In this document: in pieces, positions 8,604 through 19,686 of the stretch
Position numbering within the stretch: position 1 is the stretch's first letter
Layout: each line of letters opens with the position of its first letter
Origin: Glomus cerebriforme
Lineage: Eukaryota; Glomeromycota; Glomeromycetes; Glomerales; Glomeraceae
Length of the DNA stretch: 29,807 bases
Direction of reading: 5' to 3'
NCBI GenBank assembly: GCA_003550305.1
Contig: QKYT01000495.1
Coordinates: forward strand, 7,091 to 36,897
The notes under the pieces: generated by a model
The model's database searches: none
What the model saw: the letters and a program-made list of their open reading frames with translations, nothing else
Told to the model about the DNA's origin: nothing
Translations under genes and position numbers: made by a program

Positions 8604-10004
8604 TTATTTTTTTTTCTTGATGATTTGAAATACTTCATAATCTTCAATTTTAAAACTATTAGTTTCACTAATTTTCACTTCATAATTCTCACAAACACAA
8701 GTTTTCTTAAATATTCGAAGGTCATATTCACCAAAGCCATGATTATTATACGTAGAATCATATATCGCATTTCCTTTATTTTTGACTCTGCTTAATATTG
8801 TTGTTGTTGAATTTAAATTAGATTGAAATGAAAAAATAAAACTATCATCTGTTGAAAGGTAAACACTAGAACCACTCCAACTTATTGGATTATAACCTCC
8901 AATAATTTTATCTTCTTCTTTCAATTTAATTAATAAAAGCGTAGCCCCTTTATTATAACACTTTTCTTTAAAAGGTTCTACGCTAAAACCATCTCTACTC
9001 CCACGTAAAAGTAAGTTAAATTCATACTGAAGTTCTTTTGAAGAAGGTGAAACTTTTCCTTGTCTTCTATCGATCCAATGAGCAATCTGATAAATATGTT
9101 CCATTTTAATAATTCCTGAATTTATATTAATTCTTGGTGGTAAAACCTTTGAACTTAATAAACTTTCTGGAACAATAAAATGTAAATTAATATCTTTTTC
9201 AAGTTTTTCTGGTAAAAGTGCAGATAATGGATGTATTTTATCATAATAATCATTTGAAGGAATTTGAAAGAATCTAATATGTGGAATAAATTGGTGAATT
9301 GTTGATTTAATAACCTCAATTTCCTCATATTTCCAAAGTGATGTATCAGAGTTAATGGTTGGATTCTTTGAAATTGCCCATTTTAACAAATTTTCCCAAA
9401 TCTTTATTTCTTCCATTTGAAAATTATCATTTTGAATAAGTGAAAGTAAAGCATCATTTTCTAATTCTGAGAATAAATTGGTATTATTAAAAAATCTTTT
9501 AGTATCATTACTAATAAGCTCTTTGATATACTCGTAAAGTGCATTAATAACTCCTTGATGATGTGAAAGGGTATTAAATAATTTAATAATATGTACCTCA
9601 GGCAATTCTTGAATTAATGTAGTAAAATATTTTTGAATATAATCAATTAATTCATCAAGGTTAATTTCATCTGCTGCAATAATTAGCTCAATAAGATTCT
9701 CTTCTATAATGCTTGCATCTAAAGTTACGATTCCAGTGTAAATATATTTTAAAATAATCCTAAAAATATTAGGTTTGATATTTGGTTTTTTAAATGTAAT
9801 AACATTTCCTTCTTTCTTTGCCCAATTAGATGATAAAGCAGCATTAAAATATGTTGATCTAATTCGTAATATATTTGAATGTGCTTTAAAATCTTCTGTA
9901 TTAGATTCTTCGCCAACTTGAATAATTACATCGTAATCATCTGCGTCACTATAAAGTCTATTCAAATCTCGTAATAATGAATTTGACAATGTTTCAGAAG
10001 ACAT
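8604..10004 (-). CDS. BTB-BACK-TLDc domain protein (copy B)
   Basis: Intact single-exon frame of 466 aa from ATG 10004, collinear with copy A and without insertions or deletions that change its length. BTB at about 22-118 (DYDVIIQVGEE, FKAHSNILRIRSTYF, ILKYIYTG), BACK-like middle (LLSLIQNDNF, WENLLKWA), and TLDc at about 298-464 (LLLRGSRDGF, IIGGYNPISWSG, DSFIFSF, FKIEDYEVFQI). The BTB entry and TLDc core are best conserved; the middle region (about 128-185) diverges most from copy A, as expected if that part sets partner choice. Its start lies only 235 bp from the stop of the SET-domain gene on the same strand, so its promoter must fit in that gap or overlap the neighbour's 3' end. Function beyond the family is not inferable. 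Confidence 0.93.
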   Translation of the reverse strand: MSSETLSNSLLRDLNRLYSDADDYDVIIQVGEESNTEDFKAHSNILRIRSTYFNAALSSNWAKKEGNVITFKKPNIKPNIFRIILKYIYTGIVTLDASIIEENLIELIIAADEINLDELIDYIQKYFTTLIQELPEVHIIKLFNTLSHHQGVINALYEYIKELISNDTKRFFNNTNLFSELENDALLSLIQNDNFQMEEIKIWENLLKWAISKNPTINSDTSLWKYEEIEVIKSTIHQFIPHIRFFQIPSNDYYDKIHPLSALLPEKLEKDINLHFIVPESLLSSKVLPPRININSGIIKMEHIYQIAHWIDRRQGKVSPSSKELQYEFNLLLRGSRDGFSVEPFKEKCYNKGATLLLIKLKEEDKIIGGYNPISWSGSSVYLSTDDSFIFSFQSNLNSTTTILSRVKNKGNAIYDSTYNNHGFGEYDLRIFKKTCVCENYEVKISETNSFKIEDYEVFQIIKKKK

Positions 10005-10239
10005 TATTATAAATCGATGTTATGTAATTAGTGTAACGTTGAAAATTTTGCTATTTTTTTTCCACAGTAACCAATGGTTTAAAAAAAACAAAAATACAGA
10101 AAAGAAAAAGGAGAGAAGAGGTAAGTTAAGCTAAAAGTGTCGTACATTTATATTTTTGGTTATCAATGTTGTACGGTAGTACGATTGTCCTTTTTAAAAT
10201 TCATTTATACTATCATTTTTGGTTACATTATTTTTTATT

Positions 10240-12420
10240 TTACAAAGGCATAATTCCAGTAATATATTTTACCTTCCTTATTACCAGATTAATACAGAAA
10301 CTTTCTAATAAATTTGAAGCCCAAATAAATTTTTCTAAAGTAAAAATTTCTTTTGGAAATAATTTATCAGATAATTCATTGGAAATTATTAATTGTGATA
10401 AATTTCCATAGATTTCAATTAATTCTTGGATTTTTTCTTCATCTTGACTTTAAATAAAAAAAAAAAAATACAATAATTTTATTAATGTGAAATTTTGTAA
10501 TAAATTATATTTATAAATATGTGAAATTTACTTACATTAATGTAAATTTAAAATCTTTTACAGCTTCAATGAAATTTTTCCAATATGATTCTTTATTATT
10601 ACTTTCATGAATTAAATATAAAATTAATATCGTATCTTCAAGTTCATCATCCAGTATATTGAATATATTATGAATTGCTTCTGAAAATTTTTGATCCATC
10701 TTCATTGCTTTATCCACTGTTATTAATAAAGAATCTAATAAAGTTTCTTTAATTTCAAGGTAATCTTTGTTACTTTCTGAAAATGAATTCTCCTTATTAA
10801 GTTCATCTGTCGTGTTATTTTTGTTGAATAAGAATGGCGATTTAGAAATTTTATTTTCTTTAAAATCACTCAGAGCACGAGAAAGAACTTTTAATTCAAG
10901 AGATTGTATTTTTTCTATAGCACTTTTCAAGATTTCTTTTTGACCTGTATTAAATATAAAAGAAGAATTTTATAATGATTCATTAAAATTTAAAAATTAA
11001 AACAAAAATTTTACATACCATCCCTGAAAATTTTAACGTAAATCGACATTTCAGTATCTTGATTAATATTCTTTGTCTCTTCTTCATTAACAATGACGGC
11101 ATTCAACTTTCTATTTAACAGCATGGCAAAAATTTCGAGCATAGAAATTTCATTTCTATATCCAACAAATTTAAATAAATCAGTCCTTTTGTTCCCACTT
11201 ATTTCTCCTTCTTGATAAGTAAGATCTTTTTCTTTCTCTTGATAATATTGCCGAAAGTACATTGTTTCAAAATAATTTAATACAAGAATTCTACATTGAG
11301 ACAATAATTTATTTGGGATATAATCTTTTTTAATATAATGTGTTAACTCTGATAATTCTAAGTTCTTTAAAATTTCAAGTTTTTCTTCTCGATCAGGATC
11401 TTGATCAAAATTTAATTTGATTGTTATCCAATCATCTGGATTATCCTTAATACAAAATCCATAACCAAGTAGCACTATATATACAAATAAAATTAAGATT
11501 TGAAAAAAAAAAATGAGAATAACTATTATTGTACTTACGTTCTTTATTTGACTTTAAAGACAGCAAAAAAAAGAAAGTTTTTTTAATAAAGACTCATTAA
11601 ATTAAAATCACATAAAAATTGCATACCTTTGGACCATAATTATTATAAATTTCTTTGCCACATTCAATAGTTTCTCCTGCAACCAGTCGCATATATTCTC
11701 TATCAGAAAATTGCCAAGTGATCTTTTGTCTAGGTCTATGATTTAATGAATCAGCTAAAGGAATCAAAGCCTCTGTTGATTCTGCATCTTCGGGATCAAT
11801 TAATTTGTTAGGGAATGAACGTGATGTTACAATATAATAACCCCATAAATATAATTCCCTACAAAATCAAATTACAGTAATTAGTTAATAAATAAATAAA
11901 TAAATAAATAATATATTTTCCCTTACCAGCTAATTTTTTCTGATAATATTCCATCTGATGGTAAAGCTTTCAAAATTTCTTCATAATCTTTTTTTAATTG
12001 TGATCTTTTTTCGATAACGAAATTTTCAATATCAGTACCTTTTAACCAAGAATTAATTTCATTTTCATCATAATATAATAACGAATTAACATGTTTGGGT
12101 AAAATATTAATATAAGGAAAATAAAAGGAATTTCTTTCTAATAACTTTTCGTGTATCAAAAATATTATTAATGAAGAACGATGACATGTTGATGATAAAC
12201 TTTTTAAAAATGGTAAAGTTTTATGAGCAATTTTTTCATTAATTATAATTGAAAATGGAATTGTTGCAAACATTTCATTTTCATTAATTATTTCAGTAGA
12301 AAATGTTCCGTCTTTAATAAGTTTTATTTTTGGGAAGATGGCTCCATTCTCCGTTAGCCAATGAATAAATTCTCTTCGTTCATCAGAAATATCTTCAAAT
12401 CGATCAACTGATTGTTCCAT
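10240..12420 (-). CDS. SET-domain protein lysine methyltransferase (Rubisco-LSMT/SETD6 type)
   Basis: Six exons, all phases consistent: 12420-11927, 11858-11627, 11551-11539, 11474-11019, 10944-10536, 10447-10240; total 603 aa. Such enzymes transfer methyl groups from S-adenosylmethionine to lysines of non-histone proteins such as ribosomal proteins or elongation factors. Exon 1 has the N-terminal SET part (FIHWLTENGA near 18-27, MFATIPFSIIINEKIA). Exon 2 carries the core: WELYLWGYYIVTSRSF (165-180), PLADSLNHRP (198-207) and NNYGPK (237-242) with the Tyr expected in the active site. Exon 3 is a 13-nt microexon giving SNKE, which restores the family motif GPKSNxELLLGYGF. Exons 4-5 form the helical Rubisco-LSMT-like substrate-binding domain. 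Exon 6 adds about 70 residues with a second LFPxxxFTxExFxWA motif (564-578). If exon 5 is read through, the protein would end at 10532 instead. The start is the only ATG before the conserved block. Confidence 0.88.
11886..11911. repeat. (AAAT)n microsatellite in SET-gene intron 1
   Basis: Six consecutive AAAT tetranucleotides lie inside the first intron of the SET-domain gene, between acceptor 11859 and donor 11926. No functional role is indicated. Confidence 0.85.
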
Positions 12421-12622
12421 ATCAAACGTTATCTATTTGAAATGATTATTTTTTTTTTAAAAAAAAAAAAAATGAAGAAAGTGTCAGATTTTACCTATAT
12501 TAGATCGACAAATCTCAGATTCGCTTTCTTCCTGGTGTATAAGTTAACTTTTCAGACGAAAGAAGCACGACTTTGATTATAAAAAAAATCTCTTCCGCAA
12601 AAGGAAATTAGACATAAAACTA

Positions 12623-12648
12623 TTTTCCCGCGAATATATCACGCGCGT
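12623..12648. promoter_or_regulatory. G+C-rich palindromic motifs in a divergent promoter
   Basis: The 616-bp spacer between the SET-domain gene (leftward) and the 60-aa membrane-protein gene (rightward) holds two CpG-rich sites in an AT-rich setting: TTTTCCCGCGAA (12623-12634), which matches the E2F/DP-type TTTSSCGC pattern, and the palindrome ACGCGCGT (12641-12648), close to an MluI-box-like element. Either could serve both genes. The match is by eye, and binding is inference. Confidence 0.35.
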
Positions 12649-13036
12649 CAAATAGCCATCAGTTTTCAGTAACTGGTGAAGAAATGGCATGATTATCATG
12701 TTCACATGTTGTTCTTGATTACGTTGATTACATCAAGTACTCGGCTGAGGAAAAAAGGCAGTAACCAACTTCGGTAAGGCTACGCCAAATCACTATTTCA
12801 AATTATTCACATGTAATATATGCGCATGGCGACCATTTGTTGCATTTGTTGCTGCTTTTATCAATAAATTTTTCCGATTTTTTTTTTTTTGCATTGTTAA
12901 AATTCTTATTACGTTTATATAAATACAGGGAGAATTTTACGTTCCTTTTTTTCAAAAAAAAAATTCCTAACCTAAGTCACGTTAAAATTTCAAAGCCATA
13001 TACACTGTATATATTTTAAAATTTTTTCATCTAATT

Positions 13037-13219
13037 ATGGCTAAATTATCTGCCCGTATTACGAAAACTTCAGATTTATTTTTACATAATTATCAAGTTC
13101 GAAATGAACAATATATCGATTCTTTATCTGACGAAAATTCAATTAAAGTACCAATTATTAGTACTTGTATTATTGGATTAATTGTAACTTTATTTTGGAT
13201 CATTCCTTTGATTTTGTAA
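13037..13219 (+). CDS. Small single-pass membrane protein, 60 aa, unidentified
   Basis: An ATG-initiated frame of 60 codons. Residues 1-37 are polar and slightly basic at the N-terminus (MAKLSARITKTSDLF, then YQVRNEQYIDSLSDENS). Residues 38-60 are almost wholly hydrophobic (VPIISTCIIGLIVTLFWIIP), ending at the stop, the layout of a tail-anchored protein. Codon use is coding-like compared with the surrounding AT runs, and several weak TATA-like stretches lie upstream. The size and single C-terminal segment recall small ER proteins such as RAMP4/YSY6 or small mitochondrial subunits, but I cannot see a diagnostic motif and do not assign one. It is divergent from the SET-domain gene. A spliced continuation is not evident. 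It could be a chance frame, but the clean hydrophilic-then-hydrophobic design argues against that. Confidence 0.6.
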   Translation: MAKLSARITKTSDLFLHNYQVRNEQYIDSLSDENSIKVPIISTCIIGLIVTLFWIIPLIL

Positions 13220-13959
13220 TATATTCAATATATATTATTAAATTTATTTATGTACAGTACCACAGTATAAACACAATTTTAATCTAATGAATGATATTTA
13301 TTTTATGTATATCAGAACATTTCTTTAGTTATATAAAAGAGCCTTTATTAGAAATTATTAGAAGGTGTTTTTTATTTAAATATATATCTTTTATCTTAAT
13401 GTATGTAAAATATGTAAAAATTTATAATAAATACAAATTCAATGTCGTCTTTATTTAATTTATCGCTGTTTTCAGAATTCTGTAGTCCTGTAATCCCGTT
13501 TATACCGAACATTCTGCTAATAATTAATTGAATTTAAATAAGTATGGGAATATGAAAATGAAAGTTATATATCAAATAAAATAAGTCATTGTTTCGTTAA
13601 ATACAAAAATGAATTATACTACTTCAAATGGGAATCTTGAAAATTCATAAAATTAATAGTTTTATATCTATTATGCATGCATTCGCCTTGTGTAGCTGAA
13701 GAATTAAGTTCTTTTTTATTTATTTATTTATAATGCGCTGAAAACTCTGTTGATTGTACTGTGAGTGTATTCAACTGAATTATTTCTTATTATCCACCTT
13801 TTTTATATTGATTCTTTATTTTCATTTGGTCAAGAAGGATGTTCTCAAAATGTCGTTAATGCCGGTAAATTATATTTTAGAAAGGTTTAGAAATATAATA
13901 AGAATAGTTTTACCAAATAATTTATTATAATTAACATTGGCTTCGTGTCCGCTCAATTG
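13220..13959. other. Intergenic, no gene seen
   Basis: The 3' region of the small membrane-protein gene, with AATAAA-like signals near 13423-13430. A TTTATTTATTTATTTATAA run occurs near 13718. No frame with recognisable motifs. Confidence 0.45.
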
Positions 13960-14298
13960 ATGTCAGTTAACACTCCTCAATTGGACAGCATTATCGATTT
14001 AACTTTAAAATCTTCTCATGATTGTATTGATCATCGGTAAGACTACCATCAAATTTTTTTAATTTTTAACATATTTATTATCATCTAATTATATATATTT
14101 AAATTTAGCGGAAAGGTTCATTCGTATCTTAAACACTCGTTAAAATTTTCTTTTAACTAGTATGTGATTTCTTACTTTAAATATTCTTTGGAAATCTCTT
14201 TTTTAGGTGCCGATGCTGCTCGTCGCCTCAATACTAGTTTATGTAGTTTTCAGGAACGTAAACACTACTACTTTATAATGCTGTTTGATTATATGTAA
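13960..14298 (+). CDS. Possible short spliced gene, unidentified
   Basis: A possible first exon, 13960-14036, starts ATG and reads MSVNTPQLDSIIDLTLKSSH plus DCIDHR, ending at CATCG|GTAAGA. An acceptor TTTAG at about 14108 opens RGKVHSYLKHSLKFSFN in the matching phase before a stop that overlaps a donor-like GTATGT. A further block after TTTTTTAG near 14208 reads GADAARRLNTSLCSFQERK with a stop at about 14298. I could not join this last block in phase without meeting a stop. The amphipathic first exon and good splice-site matches suggest a real small gene or its remnant, convergent with the INTS2 gene. No family recognised. Confidence 0.3.
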
Positions 14299-14466
14299 AT
14301 TCGTCTTTAATCAATAAAGTATTAATCCCAGATTACAATTGCTAACTATTGATAAGATGCTGTTTTTTGTGAGAGACTTGATAATAACAACAATAATAAA
14401 TACTAAACTTTCTAATATCACTTAATTTCATCCAAATTTCTCGTTCTTCAAAGTATAATTCCGCCC

Positions 14467-17400
14467 TTAAATTTCTCTAATTCTCCTCCTCTTCTTAGCT
14501 TTAAATGAAATCTTTGGTTTTTCACGAACTTGCTCTAATAATTGAGCAATAAATATCTCCGATGTCCGTTTCATTCCAAAAGTGATAGCATTCCCTTTAT
14601 GCGGCCTAAATTTTTCTTCCAGCGCTAATGATTTAAATCTACAATTAATATAATCATACTTGTATTTTATGAAATAAAGGGAAAAAACTTACCCCTTAAT
14701 ATTCGTACAACTTCATTGCGTAAATTTTGGAAAACATTAAAAATGAGGACTAAGATTGGTAAAATTTTCATTGCCTCTTTAGATAATGTCTTCTCGTTTG
14801 TCTTAAGAGAACTTTCTTTTATTTTTTCTATTATATGTTCTTTTGCAAGTTTGTATCTAATAATATAAAACAGAGAAAATTAGCAATTATTAATAAAAAT
14901 GGATGCAAAAATAAGGGGAAATTTACGTTTGTTCCATGGGCCAAACTTCGCATAATTGACTACCCAAAAATAGTCCAAACAATTGTCTTTTTGGATTAGA
15001 TTCATCTTTAATCAATTCAGGCGCAAAATTTATACACATATCTGCATTCAACAAAAAAAATATTATTATAAATATAACTTATTGGAGTTTTCATAAATCA
15101 CACTTACGCATTGACTCAATTTTTCGCGTAGTCAAAGGTATTAATTCAAATGAGTAACCCTCAAAATGTAGCTCCCTACATAACATCGTATTTTCGATGA
15201 ACAACTCATGAAGAAAACTAAACGTTATGTTTCTAATTTCTTCCAATACATCTATTAAATAATAAAAATTAGTTCCCACATAGTTTATATACAAAAATTT
15301 TCTTATTAATTAATTATACCAGGATTATTTAAGTCTTCTTGGTTTGTTTCGCAAATTTCAAGTAATATTTTCATTAATGAAATTTCCTGAATTAGTATCA
15401 ATTTATCCATCTTTTCAAGTGTAAAACGATCCTTATGAATAAATGATATAAATGATGTTATTATTACGAACAAGCGTTATAAGACTTCAATACTTATAAA
15501 CAAGTACCTTCAAATATTCATTTTCATCTTGCTGTTGAAATCGACTTAATCTGGATCGAGACCCTCTCATATAAAATTTCAAAACCTAAAAAAAGAAAAA
15601 CAAAAATTACATCCTTACAAATATATAAATTACTTTAAGAATATAATATGTTAAAATACCTTAATAAAGATTTTAAAAATTGGAGGACATCTAAACACTT
15701 TGGGATCACAGCGTATAACCAGTAGTGGATCCATCATAAGCTGTGATTCCGTAAATCTATAACAAATATCATATTAAAGCTAAATAAGTTCATACACAAA
15801 CAATAAACATCATTATCTAACTAAATAAACACCTTATTCCTTGATCTTCTTGTCCTCGAGTTGCATTTATAAATAATAACGATGCTTCATGAGGATTCAT
15901 ACTATAGAGTGACAGCCAAATTCGGTATATAGATTGTATTATTCTGGTATTCTGGCTATAAGTGTTAAATTTATTAAATATTAATAAAAAGATTCAAGAA
16001 CATTGCAAGTTGAATTAGATACAAACTGATGAATTATTCTCGGCAATGAATCTAGTACAAGTCGATTACACTGAATCGACAAATCCTCCGGTTCCATAGA
16101 TTCCAAACTCTTTAAGGCTAAATTATCAAATTAACATTTATATTATTATTAATAAAGCTAACAACAACTTAAATAAATTTAAGGGAAAAAAAAAAATACC
16201 AGATATAGCCTCTTCTGGATTTTCCGTCAAATTTGAAATGACCATTTGTACAAAATTTTTAACAACGGATTGATTTTGCCTCGAAGATCTAGTAACAATA
16301 ATAATATAAAATTAAAGTATCTATTCTTCAATAACTAACAAAAAAAAAATAATCAATTAATTACTTTGATAAACGATCTTCTTCGGTCAAGAGATTTTCA
16401 ATGTCAAAAATCTCGGGATAATTTGAAGCAACGAGCCCAAGAAGTTCAGGATAAATATTACGATATGCTAAGCCATTGTCACATTTTTCCGCTTCGATTA
16501 GTATTCTTCGAACGGGAATTGATTCCATAAGATCCGAAGAATAAGGTGAATTGGAAGAATAAACTATCAAAATTTGGTCAGTTATAAAACTTTTTTGATT
16601 CGTATATTAGAGCTTTAAACGTTTGATCTTATGACATACTAGTTTTTTGTAATGATGCTTGACCTCCAACCGACTTTCGCTCTCTTGCAATTGTATTAAA
16701 TTGGAGAACATAATAAAACAAAAGACAATGTGCTGGAGAAATTTTGTCAATTTTTTCTCGAAAAAATGTGAAGATATAAAATTCTTGTATCTTATTCATT
16801 GGAGTTGGATAAGATGGATAGGCGACCCCATAAATATCGAATATGCTATATATAAAACATATTTATTATCATAATCATTATTTTTATTCTTAAAGCAGCA
16901 TTACCGTAATAGTTTTTAAAGAAAAAGGCTAACCTAGAAGTATATGCCTTAATTAAAGGACCCAATTGAGAGTGAATTGGAGTTGTTGCTTGCGTTATTT
17001 GTCGAACTATCCAAGGCTTTATATCTATCTTGCCTTTATGAAATACTCCGCCTTTTAACATCACGTAAACGACATTAAAAGCAATATCTCTCGGATCTTT
17101 TGCTAACTGCGGAATAATTAATATATAGATATAAACATATATCGAAAAATCTTCAATGAATGATCGTTGACGTTAAATACAAAAGAAACTTACCCCCAAT
17201 CCTTCAAAAGTGTCTGGTTCTATTTCCAAAGCACTTTTAGCCAATACTGCTTCAGAAAAAAGGGTATCTTTTGTAGCATTTTTTAACTCAACCAAACCAT
17301 AACCGGCTAATAAATTGGTTATTAATAATTAATTCACGAATTTTAAGCATTTATAAATAATTATACGCACATATTTCAACATCCATAGCTAAAGTCGAAA

Positions 17401-19595
17401 TACACATTTTTGATATTTGATCAAGTTGATTTGTCCGGAAAAGATAAGCAAATATCAAAAATAATTGTGTATTGCGAGGATTAACTATTTTGGCAAAGGA
17501 ACCTATAAGTAGTAACTGAGATAAATAGATAATAATCTGTTAAAAATTATCTTTAAAATGAAATAAGAGCACCGAGAATATTTACCCTGTTCGTTTTAAT
17601 CAACATTTCAGAGCACAATAGCAGAAAACACAAACATAATTTCTTGAGCCTGTAGAAAGGTGAAATTAATAACATGAATCGAGTATTATGATCAACAAAA
17701 GGTAAAAGGAAAGGCAATATATAAATTCATACCTGTCTGATCCGGCATGATCTATAACAGTTAAGCAAACTTCTAAATCGCCTAGATCAAAGTTTACTTT
17801 AAATAAGTGCACAAATCCACAAATAATCCGCATTAATATACACAGCCTTGCTCGGTGATGAGTTAATGGCTGTTGTACATTTTTCTATAATTAAATTGAA
17901 ATAATTATAATAATAATATTTAATTTCAAATAGAAACTCTTAAATAACTTATGAACTCGAATTTATTAGTATTACCACACAATTGCGCAAGGTTCCAAAT
18001 AAGACATTTTTTAATTCATTTATTAAACCCTGTGGTATTTGTTGTGATGTTATCCATTTGGGATTTCGGGATAAAATTCCTTCAAGGCATAATACCTTAA
18101 GGATAAAGTGAAATTGTATGTAAGAGAAGTAAAATTTTTTTAAAAATCAATACATGAATATGTCAACAAAAAGTCGCATACAATATCTGAACAAAGGATC
18201 GTAAATCTCAGCACAACTTCAGGTAATATCTTCAAATCTATTAACTTAAGTCGCATATTAAAAGCGTGATGTGTTGCGAGACTAACCATAGTGTACAACA
18301 TATTTCTTTAAAAAGAAAGATATAAATTAATATACTTATCATCGACTAACATAAACTGGAGTAAAAAAAAATTTTAATGAAACAAACTTGATGCGGTCTT
18401 TATATTTAACAGGAAAATATTTGTGAACCTGTAAAATAATATCTGTGATCTAAAATTTAAAATAGTAATTAAATAACCAAACTTGTTATAAAAAAATTGT
18501 TATATAATTGCACATTATTTACCTTATGAAACATTTGCGGATTGTTGGCGACTAAACATCTAATCAAATCATCACAATTATTCAAAAGAGGTAAGGCACG
18601 AATTACATCCTATTTAACAATTATTAAAAAAAAATAAATTTGAATTGAGGTTAATAAAAAAAAAACAATTCATTAATTTATTGACAAATTATAATAATTA
18701 CCTCATAGGTAATTCCAAGCTCTATAGGTTTCCAAGTATACAATATTATTGGCAAATAGTAATCGATATTACTGAGTGTTTCCTTCTTGAGATTTTGCAA
18801 AGATCGATTTGCATGTAAGATGTCACAGCATTTTTGAACACTCACTGGGCCTTGTTCATACTTTGCTTTTGCTATTATAACAAGATCGTATAAATCCCGT
18901 AAAACAAGCCTAGAAATTTTATTCATGATTTTATTAATATAAGTAATAATAAAAATGTATAAATAAATACGCTAAAATGTCTACTTTAAGTTAACTTCAT
19001 GATCATTTAAAAAGGGTGTATAAGTTTGACTTTGCGGTAATATTTTGCCCTTTATACAAAAAGATTTATTAGAAAAAACTAAACAGCATCAAAATACCAA
19101 ATAATTCAAAAGATATTTTACTTTATACCTCTGATATCATATCCAATAATGTTGAATTTTGGTTTACTTGTTTGATCAAATCATCTCTATTTAGTGATAA
19201 AATATTTTTTATTAAACCAACCTAAAAAATTTGTATTATTCTTGCTTAGTTATGTTAATATCTAGATATTAATAACCCTACAAAAATAACACAATAAAAA
19301 AAATACACTCATTATTTTATTATATGTTATTATGATTACTATGAAAAAATTTTTACCTGAGGAAAACTTGTCTTTAAAAAAGAAACTTCATCAAATGTGT
19401 AATATTTCAGTATGTAAGGCAAGAAAAGTTCATATCTCTACAAAAAAAAAATCACATTTTAACTAAATACATTCAATGATTAAGAAATATTTTTAAAAAA
19501 AAGTATTCTACCAGGTTTGGATTTTGTATTACACATCCTCCGTTTTCGAGATACTTGAAGGTTTCAACAATTGCTGGATCACCAAAAGAGGACAT
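14467..19595 (-). CDS. INTS2: Integrator complex subunit 2 (INTS2)
   Basis: I assembled 26 exons with GT-AG borders and consistent phases from ATG 19595 to TAA 14467; 1,048 aa (human INTS2 is about 1,200). Exons run 19595-19512, 19437-19357, 19221-19129, 19049-18985, 18909-18702, 18609-18523, 18449-18388, 18305-18182, 18095-17976, 17884-17733, 17649-17586, 17515-17371, 17306-17194, 17106-16934, 16845-16640, 16563-16365, 16288-16200, 16117-16023, 15951-15833, 15756-15660, 15585-15508, 15431-15320, 15251-15108, 15041-14927, 14856-14693, 14624-14467. Family matches from memory: IDIKPWIVRQ...TTPIHSQLGPLI (about 493-517), LMESIPVRRIL with VASNYPEI (604-635), MMDPLLVIRCD...RCPP (767-785), LHFEGYSFELIPLT (883-896). 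It is an all-helical scaffold subunit of the nuclear Integrator, which cleaves and terminates snRNA and other Pol II transcripts. The basic C-terminus (KAKKRRRIREI) could be a nuclear signal. The donor of exon 12 (T|GTGCGT) is weak. Divergent from the TMEM135-like gene. Confidence 0.93.
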
Positions 19596-19681
19596 TTTGA
19601 GAGAAACAGAAAAGTTGGTTTTCTATTTAAATAATCATCGGTTCGCTGCATATCATGTGATAATCATAGCATTTACTTTTG

Positions 19682-19686
19682 ATTGG
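19682..19686 (-). promoter_or_regulatory. CCAAT box upstream of INTS2
   Basis: The minus strand reads TTAGCCAATCAAAAG, placing CCAAT 87 bp upstream of the INTS2 ATG, the usual range for NF-Y/HAP-type sites. It stands in a less AT-biased patch of the 702-bp divergent spacer. Confidence 0.45.

Noticed and set aside
10166..10411. 81-codon plus-strand frame
   Set aside because: Overlaps the last exon of the SET-domain gene in antisense, where the minus strand gives a phase-consistent product.
12837..13019. 60-codon hydrophobic frame upstream of the small membrane protein
   Set aside because: Driven by T-rich promoter sequence; leucine/phenylalanine-rich with no motif.
16659..16874. 71-codon plus-strand frame
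   Set aside because: Antisense to INTS2 exon 15.
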